Source: Thalassotalea psychrophila
GTDB lineage: Bacteria > Pseudomonadota > Gammaproteobacteria > Enterobacterales > Alteromonadaceae
NCBI RefSeq assembly: GCF_031583595.1
Contig: NZ_CP134145.1
Location: 124,001 to 188,000, forward strand
Length of the DNA stretch: 64,000 nt
Direction of reading: 5' to 3'
In this document: one piece after another, positions 15,434 through 27,400 of the stretch
How the letters are laid out: every line of letters begins with the position of its first letter
Numbering within the stretch: position 1 is the first letter of the stretch
Made by a program: the position numbers and the translations under genes
Notes under the pieces: model-generated
What the model was told of the DNA's origin: nothing
What the model saw: the letters and a program-made list of their open reading frames with translations, nothing else
The model's database searches: none

Positions 15434-16048
15434 TTAACGGCTTGCATAATAATTGGCAATATCAGTATTGCTGCTAATAAGCTTCAGATGTTGATTTAAT
15501 TGTGGAGCAATTTGAGCCACCAAATCAGTTGGTAAATGATCCAAACCTCCTGAGTTTAACCAGCCAATAATCGACATTACTTTTAGGTCGGCGATACTAA
15601 GTTTATTTTCAGCAAAATATTGACCACCTTGTTGAACCAATTTACTTTCTATATAGCTTAAGTATTTTGGTAAACCGGTTTGAGCTAATTCCTCTCTAGC
15701 TGCTTTTTGAGCATCACCTTCTAAAAACATTGTAGGTACAATTTTATTGATAATGTCTTCAGCTACGTCGATGACTTCATCACAAATTAGCGCTTGATAT
15801 AAATCAGTAGGATATAAATGAGTAAGCTTACCCGCGTAACGTAAAATTGCACTCGACTGTGTGATTAGTACATCATCTACATATAAAACAGGTACCTGAC
15901 CAAGCGGGGTTTTTGCTGCCTCTTGTGGAAAATCAGGATAAGGAAAACGATGATCCTCAAAAGCTACACCACCAAGATGAAATGCAAGTCTTATTGGCTC
16001 TGCACGGCCGCCATCTACATCGAAATAGCTTATTTTAAGCTGGGTCAT
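15434..16048 (-). CDS. Glutathione S-transferase
   Basis: This 204-residue cytosolic GST is of the sigma-like type. The thioredoxin-fold N-domain begins KISYFDVDGGRAEPIRLAFHLGG with the catalytic Tyr near residue 8. It contains LGQVPVLYVDD with the cis-proline and QSSAILRYAGK, the glutathione gamma-glutamyl binding QS motif. The all-helical C-domain includes LSIADLKVMSIIGWL. The length is normal. It conjugates glutathione to electrophiles or reduces peroxides. It appears to be a single-gene unit with its own terminator. Confidence 0.9.
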   Translation of the reverse strand: MTQLKISYFDVDGGRAEPIRLAFHLGGVAFEDHRFPYPDFPQEAAKTPLGQVPVLYVDDVLITQSSAILRYAGKLTHLYPTDLYQALICDEVIDVAEDIINKIVPTMFLEGDAQKAAREELAQTGLPKYLSYIESKLVQQGGQYFAENKLSIADLKVMSIIGWLNSGGLDHLPTDLVAQIAPQLNQHLKLISSNTDIANYYASR

Positions 16049-16160
16049 ATTTGTTTCCTTTTAGTTATGTCTGTAAATAGTATTGGGCAATATCAGCAGA
16101 AAACAAGGGGATACTCTATAACCATTAATTGATGTGAAAATTATGGTGCTAAAATTGAAA

Positions 16161-16235
16161 TGGTCTAGCCGACAAGAGTCAAACCCAGGGCCTGCACTCC
16201 TAAAGGCAAGCTCTATCCAACTGAGCATCGGATGC
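16161..16235 (-). pseudogene. Degenerate tRNA-Arg relic
   Basis: On the minus strand this stretch shows a tRNA outline: acceptor-like GCATCCG, D-arm GCTCAGTTGGATAGAGC and a terminal CCA. The T-arm stem and acceptor 3' side no longer pair and the anticodon region has an enlarged loop. It aligns along its whole length, plus the flanking GAAA, with the functional tRNA-Arg at 32415. It is probably non-functional. It occupies most of the 16049-16372 gap; I see no gene in the rest. Confidence 0.6.
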
Positions 16236-16372
16236 CATGAACAATTTCACTTTACGAGATCGTTAGTTAAAAGGATTACTTTATTAAAAAGTGTTAATTA
16301 TCGAGGCAAGTGGTTCACATTTTATATATTTATTGTTTTAATATCTTTATCTGAAATATCAAAACAAAAATA

Positions 16373-17041
16373 ATGATAAAAATATTAGTTGTTGAAGATG
16401 AAAGCCAAATTGCAAAGTACATATATAAATATCTAACTTTAGAAGGCTTTGAGGTTACTCTGCTTAATTCTGGTGAGTTTTTTATTCAAACTGTACAACA
16501 AGATCCACCATCTCTGGTTGTACTAGATCTTATGTTGCCAGTAAAAGACGGTGTTGCTTGTTGTAAGGAGTTACGAGAGTTTTCCGATATTCCCGTTATA
16601 ATGTTAACAGCAAAAAGTACAGAGGTAGACCGGATTATTGGTTTGGAAGCTGGCGCGGATGATTATGTCTGTAAACCATTTAGTGCTAAAGAATTAGTGC
16701 TAAGAGTTAAAGCAATATTAAGACGATTTAAAATTGCTGAAACTCAGTCAGGATTAATACTGAACAAAGGTTCGCTAAAACTTGAATATCAAGATGATAG
16801 TATTAAATTAACCAAACTAGAGTTCTCCTTAATGGAGTTACTGTATCGAAAACCCAGTCGCATTTTTTCACGTCAGCAAATAATGAGCATAGCGTATATG
16901 GAAGAAAAAGATATTACTGACCGAGCAGTGGATAGCCATGTGAAAAACCTAAGAAAGAAGATCCGTTCTCTAAATATCGAATCTATCGTGATTGATTGTG
17001 TTTATGGAGCAGGCTATCAATACTTGCCGTTAAGTGATTAG
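16373..17041 (+). CDS. OmpR-family response regulator
   Basis: This 222-residue response regulator has a receiver domain with the acidic pair E8/D9, phospho-acceptor D52 in VVLDLMLP, T79 in MLTAK and K101 in CKPF. A winged-helix DNA-binding domain follows (about 125-220, LTKLEFSLMELLYRKPSRIFSRQQIM, then DRAVDSHVKNLRKKI). It converges on the beta-propeller sensor kinase, which is probably its partner. Direct repeats spaced 11 bp upstream of the sulfotransferase gene at 20523 are of the type bound by this family. Confidence 0.92.
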   Translation: MIKILVVEDESQIAKYIYKYLTLEGFEVTLLNSGEFFIQTVQQDPPSLVVLDLMLPVKDGVACCKELREFSDIPVIMLTAKSTEVDRIIGLEAGADDYVCKPFSAKELVLRVKAILRRFKIAETQSGLILNKGSLKLEYQDDSIKLTKLEFSLMELLYRKPSRIFSRQQIMSIAYMEEKDITDRAVDSHVKNLRKKIRSLNIESIVIDCVYGAGYQYLPLSD

Positions 17042-17095
17042 TAATTTAACGACAAGTTGCTTAATTATTTGCAGTATCTATTTAACATGACAGAA

Positions 17096-20000
17096 TTATA
17101 AAATAGGCAGTTCCATATTGATTTTCAGGCCTCCTAAGGCCGAATGGTTGGCATATATTTTTCCATTATGTTCTTCAATTAAACTTTTACAAATTGCTAA
17201 TCCCAAGCCAGAGCCACCAGTATCTCTACTTCTTGATGTTTCAACACGATATAATCGTTCAAAAATATTGGTTAAGTCTATTGTCGATACGCCAGGGCCA
17301 CTGTCTTCAATAGATAATAGTAAAGTATTCTTTTTTGTTGAAGCTGAAAGTATAACTTGCCCAGGTTTATCGGTGTATTTGATGCTATTTGTCAGTAGGT
17401 TAGTAAATATTTGTTTGATTCTGTCACGATCAAATTCAACCATTAAATGAGGTGGAAGCTGTCTGTTGATATCGAAAGATAACTTATTATTATTCACAAA
17501 CTGTGTTAATTCTCTTTGCCAGAGATCGAGAGTTTCGTTGAACTCGAAGGTCTCTTTATTGAGTTGTAAGGCACCAATGTCAGATTGAGCTAATTGATGA
17601 ATATCGTTAATTAGGTGTTGAATGTCATCGAGCTTGTTATCAAGAGCATCATAAGTAACTTGTACGTCGTCTTCCAGCTCGTCTTTTAGTGATTCAACCT
17701 GTAATTTAAGAACAGTAAGAGGTGTACCAAGCTCATGTGATACATCGGCAAGCAATTGATTTTTTTTCTCGATGAGTTCTTCCATCATTTTAGCGCGTTC
17801 AAGAGCTAACTTATGGGTGTTTAGTTCAGTCTCTCGGAGCATTGCTTTTTGCAAAAATAACTTGTGAATAAACCAAAGTAGCCAAGCGGTCAGTGTCAGG
17901 ATACAAGTAATAAACCACCAAGTTTGGTAGAACTTTGGTAATACAGTGACGGGAATAGAAAGCGTTTTATGACTAAGGTTAGCACTTTGATGTTGTGCTT
18001 TTATTTCCAAGGTAAAGTCACCTGGAGGCAATGATGTGTATGTTGCTCGCCGCTCATTTGTTGGCGTTGTACGCCAATAGTCATCATAGCCCTTTAGCCT
18101 GTATTCGTACTGGGTATTATCAGCGTTTACCAAGTCTAAGGCTGAAAATTTGGCTGATAGCTCTTGTCTATCAGCGGCCACATTAACCTTTGAGCCATTA
18201 GCTGCATTAATGCTTCTTCCGGATTTAAATTCTATGAGTTTTATCGGAGCTTGATAAGAAAGAGGTGTTAATTGTTCAGTATTAATTAAAATAATGCTGC
18301 TATCTGAGACGGCATAAATTGTATCACCAAGAACTTCTAAACTATTAGGTGTTTTATTATTAAGTACGTCATAGTGCCCTAAGCTATGATATTGTTGTTG
18401 GTACGGGTCATAATAAGCATATGGTCCAAACCATAAGTTACCCTTGTTATCGATATTAAGTGACATAAAGTTAAGCGATAAACTGTCGGGTGGTGCTGGG
18501 AGTTCATTAAGTATTAATTTGTCGCCTTTCACCTCAAGGTAGTAGACTGTTTGGTTGGTGAATAAAAAAATCTCTCCTTTTTTACCCTGTAAAATTCTTT
18601 CAACAGATGACCCTCTTAAGTTATTTTTATTAAGCGGCAAGAAGCTAAAGTCTTGTTGATTTGATAGCTGATAATATAGGCCTATATTGGTAGCAATATA
18701 GTAATCACCTTGCTCAGATTTATAAGTGTGCCAAGTGCGTTCAGTGATATCTTCTTTATTTGTTGTTTGCAGTGTTTCAAACTCTTCTATTTGTGGATTA
18801 AAAACAATAGGACCTCCGCTAGTAGATAACATGATCTCTTGCTCAGAAATATAATTAATATCGTAGGGGTTATTGCCTTTAAAGCCCATGCTAGCATAAG
18901 AGTAGTAAGTTTTTTGCTGACTGATTAAGTCAAATTTGATCAGTGTGGAGTTAGTTGTAGTTAGCCAAATACTGTTGTTAACTCCTCGTGCTAAGGCAGA
19001 GACTTCCCAAGTTTGTTTGCCCTGTTCAGAGTCCCCAGGGAAGTCTAGTAATTTTTGCTCTCCATTTTTTTTGTTAAACAATATTAATTTTTTATTAACT
19101 GATAGTAGCGAGTTGTCAGTTGATAAAGGTAATAAGTAAACCATCTCTTCACTCGTTAATTCTTCGTCAAGATGGATATACTGAAATGCCGACAATGATT
19201 GATTATAGTATTGCAGCTTACTGCCATTAAAACTTAGCCAAACTGTACCTGCTGCATCGGTAAAAATAGCATCAACCTTTTTACTTTTTAGTGTAAGAGT
19301 CGAATTTGTGGTTGGATCGATATGATTAATTTTTCGTGTCGTTCTAGCATCGAATATTTCAATACCATTGGTTAAATTACTGACCCAAATTTCCTTTTCA
19401 TTTACTTGTTCGATAGCCATGTGGTTATATTTTCCACTTTTTGAGTCACCCTTTACTTGAGATAGGGCATTGGCGTTTGGATCAAGTAAATGAATATTAG
19501 CTTGATATCCGGCAAGCCATAGGCGCCCATCTTTTGCGGTAATGATTTTTCGAAATAAAGTCAGTTGTTGCTGCTCAGATATTGGCTGCTTAGTAGGAGT
19601 AAGTAGCTTGGGTACTACTAATTGTTTTTTATTTTCGTCGAAGAACTTCAGACCTCGAGCTGTTGCTAACCAAAGTTTGCCAGAGTTATCGATAGTCATA
19701 TCTATGGTATAACTGTCATTTTTAACATCACTACCACTGTTATAGTGAGTAAAGGTTTTATCTTTAAGGGAGTAATAGGACAACCCTGCTCTACCGCCAA
19801 TCCATAGATCCCCATTATCTAATACAATAATGTCTCTAATCGTATTACTTGATGGAGTATTGACGTTATTCTTGTCGTGCGGAAAGTGAGAAAAATTTCC
19901 AGTTTTTGCATCATAATGAGCTAAACCTAAATTATATAGGGATATCCATAGGCCACCTTGCTTATCTGCAGTAATAGTTCTGATAGCATTTTCAGCAATA

Positions 20001-20281
20001 GAGTTAGCATTGTCTGGGTCATGAATAAATTCTTTTATTTCATATCCATCAAAACGAAGTAGTCCGTTAAAACCTGCGTACCACAAAAAACCATTACTAT
20101 CTTGGCTCAACTCATACCCTACATGGTCAAATACTTGGCTGGATTGCTTTATCGTTTGAAAATATGGGTAGGGTTTAAGTGATAAATGAGTTTGAGCTGT
20201 TGAGGTACTCGAAGAAGCATGACAAAAAACGGAAAAAAATGATAATAGATAGATCTTAAAAATAATTAACTTTAAATGCAT
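17096..20281 (-). CDS. Beta-propeller sensor histidine kinase
   Basis: This is a 1061-residue kinase. A signal peptide (about 1-22) leads into many two-component regulator propeller blades (about 55-690; examples are NGFLWYAGFNGLLRFDGYE and NLWFGPYAYY). A Y_Y_Y domain follows (about 700-775, TQYEYRLKGYDDYWR, SLPPGDFTLEIKA), then one membrane helix (about 790-810). HisKA carries phospho-acceptor H849 in DVSHELGTPL, and HATPase_c has LTNSIKYTD, EDSGPGV and GGSGLGLAI. It ends there, without the receiver and HTH domains of hybrid two-component systems. The periplasmic propellers suggest carbohydrate sensing. The response regulator at 16373 is the likely partner. Confidence 0.92.
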   Translation of the reverse strand: MHLKLIIFKIYLLSFFSVFCHASSSTSTAQTHLSLKPYPYFQTIKQSSQVFDHVGYELSQDSNGFLWYAGFNGLLRFDGYEIKEFIHDPDNANSIAENAIRTITADKQGGLWISLYNLGLAHYDAKTGNFSHFPHDKNNVNTPSSNTIRDIIVLDNGDLWIGGRAGLSYYSLKDKTFTHYNSGSDVKNDSYTIDMTIDNSGKLWLATARGLKFFDENKKQLVVPKLLTPTKQPISEQQQLTLFRKIITAKDGRLWLAGYQANIHLLDPNANALSQVKGDSKSGKYNHMAIEQVNEKEIWVSNLTNGIEIFDARTTRKINHIDPTTNSTLTLKSKKVDAIFTDAAGTVWLSFNGSKLQYYNQSLSAFQYIHLDEELTSEEMVYLLPLSTDNSLLSVNKKLILFNKKNGEQKLLDFPGDSEQGKQTWEVSALARGVNNSIWLTTTNSTLIKFDLISQQKTYYSYASMGFKGNNPYDINYISEQEIMLSTSGGPIVFNPQIEEFETLQTTNKEDITERTWHTYKSEQGDYYIATNIGLYYQLSNQQDFSFLPLNKNNLRGSSVERILQGKKGEIFLFTNQTVYYLEVKGDKLILNELPAPPDSLSLNFMSLNIDNKGNLWFGPYAYYDPYQQQYHSLGHYDVLNNKTPNSLEVLGDTIYAVSDSSIILINTEQLTPLSYQAPIKLIEFKSGRSINAANGSKVNVAADRQELSAKFSALDLVNADNTQYEYRLKGYDDYWRTTPTNERRATYTSLPPGDFTLEIKAQHQSANLSHKTLSIPVTVLPKFYQTWWFITCILTLTAWLLWFIHKLFLQKAMLRETELNTHKLALERAKMMEELIEKKNQLLADVSHELGTPLTVLKLQVESLKDELEDDVQVTYDALDNKLDDIQHLINDIHQLAQSDIGALQLNKETFEFNETLDLWQRELTQFVNNNKLSFDINRQLPPHLMVEFDRDRIKQIFTNLLTNSIKYTDKPGQVILSASTKKNTLLLSIEDSGPGVSTIDLTNIFERLYRVETSRSRDTGGSGLGLAICKSLIEEHNGKIYANHSALGGLKINMELPIL

Positions 20282-20372
20282 AATTCAATTCTGAAAGCAA
20301 AGAGGCTTACACAAAATATATAATTCAACCTTTCTCGTCAATAATAGAAAATCAAAATTTTTATTAATTCAA

Positions 20373-20391
20373 ATTCTCCACACATTCTCCA
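20373..20391. promoter_or_regulatory. Direct repeats spaced 11 bp, candidate regulator site
   Basis: ATTCTCCA occurs at 20373-20380 and again at 20384-20391, one helical turn apart, in the spacer between the sensor kinase and the sulfotransferase gene. OmpR-family regulators bind such tandem sites. The regulator at 16373 is the obvious candidate, by inference. Confidence 0.35.
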
Positions 20392-20522
20392 TATTGTTTT
20401 AATACCTTAATAGTTATAGCTAGTAATTGCCTGTTTTGAAGGGTAGCTAAAAGCATAGTTAAATTACAGGTTAGCCCCATGCTTTCACTGTCTGGTTTTA
20501 TTAACACGAGAATGTACTGATT

Positions 20523-21350
20523 ATGAAAACAATTTACTTTGTTGCGGGATTGCCCCGTAGTGGCTCAACTTTATTGATGAATATTCTAGGTCAGAATCCT
20601 GATTTTTATGTCACTCCAACCTCTGGCATTTTAGACATGCTTGGCCAAGTTAAAAATAACTGGGATAAAAATGAAGCTAATAGAGCCAGAGAGCGTAATG
20701 AAAATGAGCTGATTAAAAAGAATGTCCTTACCGGTATGTTACAAGGCTATTTTTCTCATATAGAGCAGAACATTTGTATAGACAAAAACCGCTATTGGTT
20801 GGAATCCGCCGAAATGGCTGCAGCCATTTTAGGGGGAAAAGAAAAAGTGAAAATATTGGTGACAGTAAGGGATTTACGTGATGTTTTAGCGTCTTTTGAG
20901 CACCTTTATAGAAAAACTTCAGCACTCTCGCAAGTACCACTTGATGCCAATAACCCGATCAAATGTAAAACGGCGTTAGGCCGTTTTGAAATGTTTATTG
21001 ATGACGCTCAACCTGTTGGTAGGGCGTTTAATGCCATTAGAGATGCCATTACTCGTGGTTGGGGACCAAATATGCACATTGTAGACTTTGATAAATTAAC
21101 CACAAACCCGAAAGCGACTATGCAGTCTATCTATCAATTTTTACAGCAAGATAATTTTCAACATGATTTTAATCATGTTGAACAGATCACCTGGGAAGAT
21201 GATACCGCTTATGGCTTTAAAGATTTGCATGTTATTCGCAACCAAGTTGAGCCACAAAACCCTCGTTGGCCAAGCACTTTTGATGTCACGGTAACAGAAA
21301 GTAGCGCATGGAAAAACATTGAACGGTTTGCCCGCTTTTGGGAGCGTTAA
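20523..21350 (+). CDS. Sulfotransferase
   Basis: This 275-residue PAPS-dependent sulfotransferase has the 5'-phosphosulfate loop GLPRSGSTLLMNIL near residues 9-22 and a 3'-phosphate-binding segment VTVRDLRDVLASFEHLYRK (about 118-136). The C-terminal YGFKDLHVIRN and WKNIERFARFW fit the family. It transfers sulfate to a carbohydrate or protein. It lies 56 bases upstream of the giant secreted protein gene and is probably co-transcribed, so that protein or an associated glycan may be the acceptor. No signal peptide is present, so it acts in the cytosol. Confidence 0.85.
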   Translation: MKTIYFVAGLPRSGSTLLMNILGQNPDFYVTPTSGILDMLGQVKNNWDKNEANRARERNENELIKKNVLTGMLQGYFSHIEQNICIDKNRYWLESAEMAAAILGGKEKVKILVTVRDLRDVLASFEHLYRKTSALSQVPLDANNPIKCKTALGRFEMFIDDAQPVGRAFNAIRDAITRGWGPNMHIVDFDKLTTNPKATMQSIYQFLQQDNFQHDFNHVEQITWEDDTAYGFKDLHVIRNQVEPQNPRWPSTFDVTVTESSAWKNIERFARFWER

Positions 21351-21406
21351 GATGGTTTTTAACTCTATAACAATATATTTAAACAGAATTTTTGGATTGA
21401 TAACGC

Positions 21407-24400
21407 ATGACTAATAACTCTAATAACGTTAAGCAATTAACAGCCTTCGAACCTAGCCGATCTTTGGTAAGCAAAGCGGTTAATAAAGCCCTGCCGCTTG
21501 TGTTAATTTCGCCATTATTACTGAGCCCTTCAATGAGCTTTGCAGCGCAGGTTACCCCAAACCCTAATGATGCAGGTAATACGATAACCATTAACACTAC
21601 CGATGTTAGTAATGACGTCGCGTTTGAAAACTCTGGCACTATACAAGTTAACACTTCCGGCTTATTAACCAACAATGCCACACTGAAAAACCATGTTGGC
21701 GGCACCCTTAGTCTCAGCGGAGGTGGACGATACATACAGGGGAAACACAATGCTTTAACTAATGTAGGCACCCTTGAGAATAGTGGCAATATTGAGCTTA
21801 CTGCATACCAAAACTTTTTATCAAACCAAGGGGTTATCAATAATGAAGCAGGTGGGGTAATAAGGCTATTTGATAGTGATAGTCAATATAATAATAACCT
21901 TAGAATAAATAATGAAAGTAACGGGGTGTTAAATAACAAAGCTGGCGCAACTATTACTTTAGAAAGCTTGGGGGCTAACAAATACCTCATCAATGAGGGG
22001 GTGGTTAATAATGATGGCACTATCAGCATAGGGGACTTTGCTAACTTTTATAACTCAGGACAGTTTTATAACAATGCTGGCGCAAGCTTAACGGTAAACG
22101 GCGTGAGAGATGATAACAAGGTAGGCGTGCTGACTAATAACGGTGATGCCTCGCTATCAAAATGGCGAAACTCTTACAAACTTGCACAAACCATCCAAAA
22201 TAGCGGTACCCTTACTTTAGAGAAATTATCACTAACTCGGCCACTTACAAATCTCAATGGCGGCACATTAACCACTCAAGGAAACGGCAGCACTTCGGTT
22301 ATTCTTACTGATGATAACCCTAATGCAGGACGCCTATATAATAGCGGCACTTGGAATCACCTATCGGCTCAGTCGCTTAAAAATGAGGTAGCGATCCAAA
22401 ATAACATTGATGGCATTATCAATTTATCTGGCTATTTAAATAATGTTGGCACTTTTAGCAATGCAGGTACTTTAACACTCGCTTCGGGCAGTGATTTTTA
22501 TGGCTCAGGGACATTCGAACAAACCAGTGGTAGTACGATGTTAAATAGTCAGTTGGCTGCGGATGGTGGCATTACTTTTACTGGCGGTACATTAACTGGC
22601 GATGGTAGGGTAATTCTAGCGGAAAATATTTTACACATAAAAGAGCAGGCCGAAGTTAATCCTGGAATTAGTGTCGGCACTCTTTCTGTTACAGGTGATG
22701 TCTCTTTCAACGGGCAATTAACCATAGAACTGGACTCAAAGGAGCAAGGAAGTTTTGATGAGTTTGCTGTCACTGGTGATATTGCCTTCGGCGTTGCAAG
22801 TGATGTGATTTTTGACTTTAATTTTATAGTAGCTAGTGAGTTTGCTATTGATTTTGTCACTGCTAGCGGCTTTATTGACGTCCCAAATCTAAACTATACC
22901 GTTCAAGGCTTATCAAGTGGTTACGCTGTAATCGTTAATGATTTTGGGACCCGTTTACAACTTCAAGTTGCTATTGATAGTGATGGTGATCAAATCGCAG
23001 ATCTAATTGACGACGATGATGATAATGATGGTTACAGCGATGTTGATGAAATAGCCAATGGCACCTCAATAACTGATGCTAACAGTGTTCCTAGTGATAA
23101 TGATGGTGATTTCATCTCAGATTTAATGGATGACGATGACGATAATGATGGTTATTCTGACATTGAAGAAGCTGGTAACACAGCACCAGTTATTACAGAG
23201 CAATCTCCTATCGATTTTACTATTGATGAAGATAACTCTCCAACTGCATTCGCGCTTACTTTAAATGCAACAGATGTCGATGTAGATACCTTATCTTGGT
23301 CAGTATTATCTCAAGCAACTAATGGTATAGCGTCAGCATCTGGTAACGGTAATAGCACAGCAATAAACTACCAGCCAAATGACAATTTTTTTGGTAATGA
23401 CAGCTTTGTTGTGCAGGTTAGTGATAGCACAGGTGGCTTTGAACAAATAACGGTAGATGTAACCATCAATCCTATTAATGACTTACCAACGGGGAGCTTA
23501 CGCTTAAATATAGGCGGCCCACATGGTGATGATGTTTACGAAGGAAGGACTCTTGATACAAACGCACGCTGGTTAGCTGATGCCGATGGTTTGGGTGACG
23601 TTACTTTGATATGGCGTCGCAACGGAACAACAGAAGTTGGTCAAGGTGAAGAATACCTTGTGAAAATGGCGGATATAGGTGCAACCTTGACGGTTGAAGC
23701 ACAATATACTGACGGCGCAGGTTTTAATGAAGTGGTGGTTTCGAGTGCTACGCCGAATGTTACTAATAGCCCTACTGGTGACTATGATAACGATGGTTTG
23801 TGGAACCAAGAAGAAACGGATTTAGGCACAGATATCAATACCCCTGACTCTGATGATGATGGTATAAATGATAGTAATGATACTTATCCGCTAATTCCCC
23901 TTGAAGGCTTAACAGATACCGACGGTGATGGTATTCCTGATAACTGCGATCAAGCTTGCCTTGACTTAGGCATGGCTCAAGATATTTATCCACTAGGTGT
24001 TATCTATGTAAACGATGACTCAAGTTGTGATGCAGTACATGAAACTTGTGGTGATTCTTGGGTTAATCCTTTCCCTTATTTACAAGATGCCTTAGCGGCT
24101 GCGACCACTAATACACAAGTATGGGTGGCAGAGGGTATTTATTATCCTGATGAAAACCAAGCGGGTAATTTGCAAGATGATGTAGCAGCAGCTTTTGTTG
24201 TTAAGCAAAATATTCAGCTACTTGGTGGCTTTGCTGACGATGGCAGCGCCACCCAAAAAGCAGATGCCAACCCAGAGCAATTTACTACCGTATTAAGTGC
24301 AGATATTGATGGTAACGATATTGTTAATGGCAATGGTGTTACGGTGAGCTATCAAGATCTCAAAGGAAGCAACGCCAATATCTTGGTCAAAGATAATAGC

Positions 24401-27400
24401 CATATGAATCACTTTGTCTTATCCGGTTTCACTGTGACTGGTGTGAGCGGTAATGATGTTGACGATTACCAAGCAGATTCAGCAATATCCATGACACATA
24501 GTGGTGCAGAAATTAGCTTTATTAAAGCCTTTGGTAATGTCAGTCAATATGGCTCGGTGCTTTCGGCAAACTATAATCGCAACTGTACCCTTGATGTTCG
24601 CAATGTTTATGCAGCAAATAACTCTACGACAAGTGAAGCCATTATTGGCAGCTATGATAGTTTCTGCCAGCAGACAAGCTTTACCAACATTACACTTGAG
24701 CATAATCATGGTTATAACGGCGCATTTTATATTTACAGCCACCGTAATGATCTTGTTTTCGATAGCGTATCTGTTTTAAATGAGGATACAGATCAAAGTG
24801 ATTATGGCTGGGCAATTTATTCTGCCGTTGAATATGGCTCTGGTGAAGCGCTTATTAAAAATTCGACCTTCTTCCGCGTGGGCGGTGTAGAACATGAATA
24901 CAGTAATGTAACTCTTGAAAACTCTACCTTTATTGAAACGCAATCACCATTTTATGCATCAGTAGACCAAGGAAAAAACGTATCAGTTAGTGGTTCAACC
25001 TTTGTAAATAATACGTCTAAAACGTGGAGTGGTGGTGTTCATGTTGGTGGTGGTGATGTAACGCTGTTTGGTAATTTATTTATTGGCAATAGTACAGTAT
25101 CACAAACAGGTGCTGATAACGTTTATGTGAGATCTGGGCGTCAAGTTATTGATGCGGGCTTTAACTTATTGTCAGAATTAAACTCAACTAATGGCGGTTT
25201 TTCTAACCCTGATGGAGATAATGTATTTGATTACTTTAATTCTGGTACTAGTTTTGTAAATTCAGACCCTATTGCTTCAGTTATTAGCACGACTTTAGCT
25301 GACAACGGTGGTGCAACGTTAACATTACTGCCTGCCTATGGCGGTGCTGCAGTAGATGTAATGCCTGAAGCTGAATGTCAATCTGGGCAAGACCAACGTG
25401 GTATCGTTCGCGTTGTTAATGGCTCATGTGATATTGGTGCGGTTGAACTAATAGAAAGTGATTACTTAGATACCGACGGTGACGGAATTATTAATAAAAC
25501 CGACTTAGATGATGATAACGACGGTTACCCTGATTTAAGCGATGATTTTCCACTTGAGAGTACTGAATGGTTAGATACAGATTCAGATGGAACCGGTAAC
25601 AATACGGATACTGATGATGATAATGATGGTGTTTTGGATATTTCGGATCTCTTCCCATTGGATAGTACAGAATCAGTAGATACCGATGATGATGGATTTG
25701 GTAACAATGCTGATACCGATGATGATAATGACGGTATTGTTGACGGAGATGATTCTGCGCCTTTAGATGACGCAGTTGGTGATAACCAAGCACCATTGAT
25801 TGCTGATGTAGCGTCTTTAACTATAGAAGCGACAGGGGAGTTAACTGTTGTTGAATTGGTTGCTCCTGAAGTAACAGATAATAATCTCAATACCCCAAGT
25901 ATAGTGTCTGATTTAGTTGACGAGTTACCGCTTGGCGAGCATGTTATCACTTGGATCGCAACTGATTATATCGGGAATCAAAGCACTGCTGAGCAGTTAG
26001 TAAGCATTGTTGATACCACCGCTCCTGTGTTTAATGCTTTTGATATATTAACCCTTGATGCTCAAGGGCGTTTAACAGACATCTTAGGGGTCATTAATGT
26101 TATTGCCTTTGATGTAGTGGATGGTGAGTTGTCAGCTGAGCTTGTTGGTGAAGCCAAGATTGTTTCAGGACGTCATGAGGTAGAATTGAGTGCTGCTGAT
26201 TTATCAGGAAATGGCGTGACTACAATGTTAATCGTTGATGTTTTACCGCAGGCGAGTGTAATAGGTAAAAGCAATATTGAAGCGGGCAGCTCATATAATA
26301 TTGAGGTTACCTTAAGTGGTGAAGCGCCAAGTTATCCAGTGGACGTGCTTTATAATATCTCCCTTAATGACGAGGTATATGACGAGGGTTGGGTAACTAT
26401 CTCGTCAGGTACAAGAGGAGGGATAGCGATAGATCTCGCCGTTGATTTATCATTGACAGATAATGTATTCATAAATCTAGAAGCAGCCAATAACGCCTTT
26501 ATCGCAGAGGCCAGTCAAACCCAGTTAGTTGTTATTGAAGATAACGTTGCGCCAATGCTCGATGTAGTGCTTAGGCAAAATAATGAGCGTGTTAGCGTTA
26601 TCGATCCAGACAATGGTGTTGTGACGTTAACGGCAAGAGTAGGTGATGTTAATCAAGGTGATATTCATGATATTACTTGGTTGGTAATGGATGATGCATT
26701 TACTGACCAAGCTCTTGATGGAGATATTTTAACTTTTGACATCGAGCCAAGTACACTTGAGGAGGGGGTGTACTCAATTGAGGTCACAGCAATAGAAAAT
26801 AATACCCTAGATGCACTTTCGGTAAGTCAATCTATTCAATTTGTTGTAGAGCAGTTATCTCAACTAAGCTCCGAAAGTGATAGCGATAGTGATGGCATTG
26901 CTGATAGCGAAGAAGGCTATAGCGACACCGACGGAGATGGCATTGCTGATTACCTAGATGATGACAGCAATACCACACGCTTACCGAGTAGCGACAACAC
27001 TGAACCACTACAAACGACGCTAGGGCTTACTATTTCGCTTGGCTCAATTACATCATCACAAGGGGCAATCGCACAAAATGCCAGCCTAACTGTAGAGCAA
27101 CTTATCGACTTGGTTGATGAGTATGCGGCAGATGTCATTGATAAGAATTTTGTACTGACAACGCCATTATATAACTTCAACATTGCTGGGCTAGCTGAAC
27201 CAGGTGATTCGATAGCTGTGGTAATTCCACTTGAAAAGGAGACGACGCTTCCTGCTGGCGCGGTGTATCGTAAATACAATACACAGCAAGGTTGGTACAC
27301 CTTTGTTGAAGATGAAAGTAACCAAGTGAGCTCAGCATTAGCAGATGAAAATGGTAATTGCCCTGCAGCAAACGATGCAAGCTTTACCCTAGGCTTAGCG

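Noticed and set aside
16134..16373. A 79-codon plus-strand frame
   Set aside because: It runs through the tRNA relic, has no recognised domain and no good ribosome site, so it is taken as chance.
22990..25770. Recurrent GATGATGATAATGATGG motifs, considered as a repeat array or CRISPR
   Set aside because: Spacing is irregular and the motif encodes DDDNDG calcium repeats of the giant protein. No CRISPR array or cas gene is seen.
25491..25950. Overlapping minus-strand frames rich in His/Tyr or Ser
   Set aside because: They are shadows of the thrombospondin type-3 repeats encoded on the plus strand.
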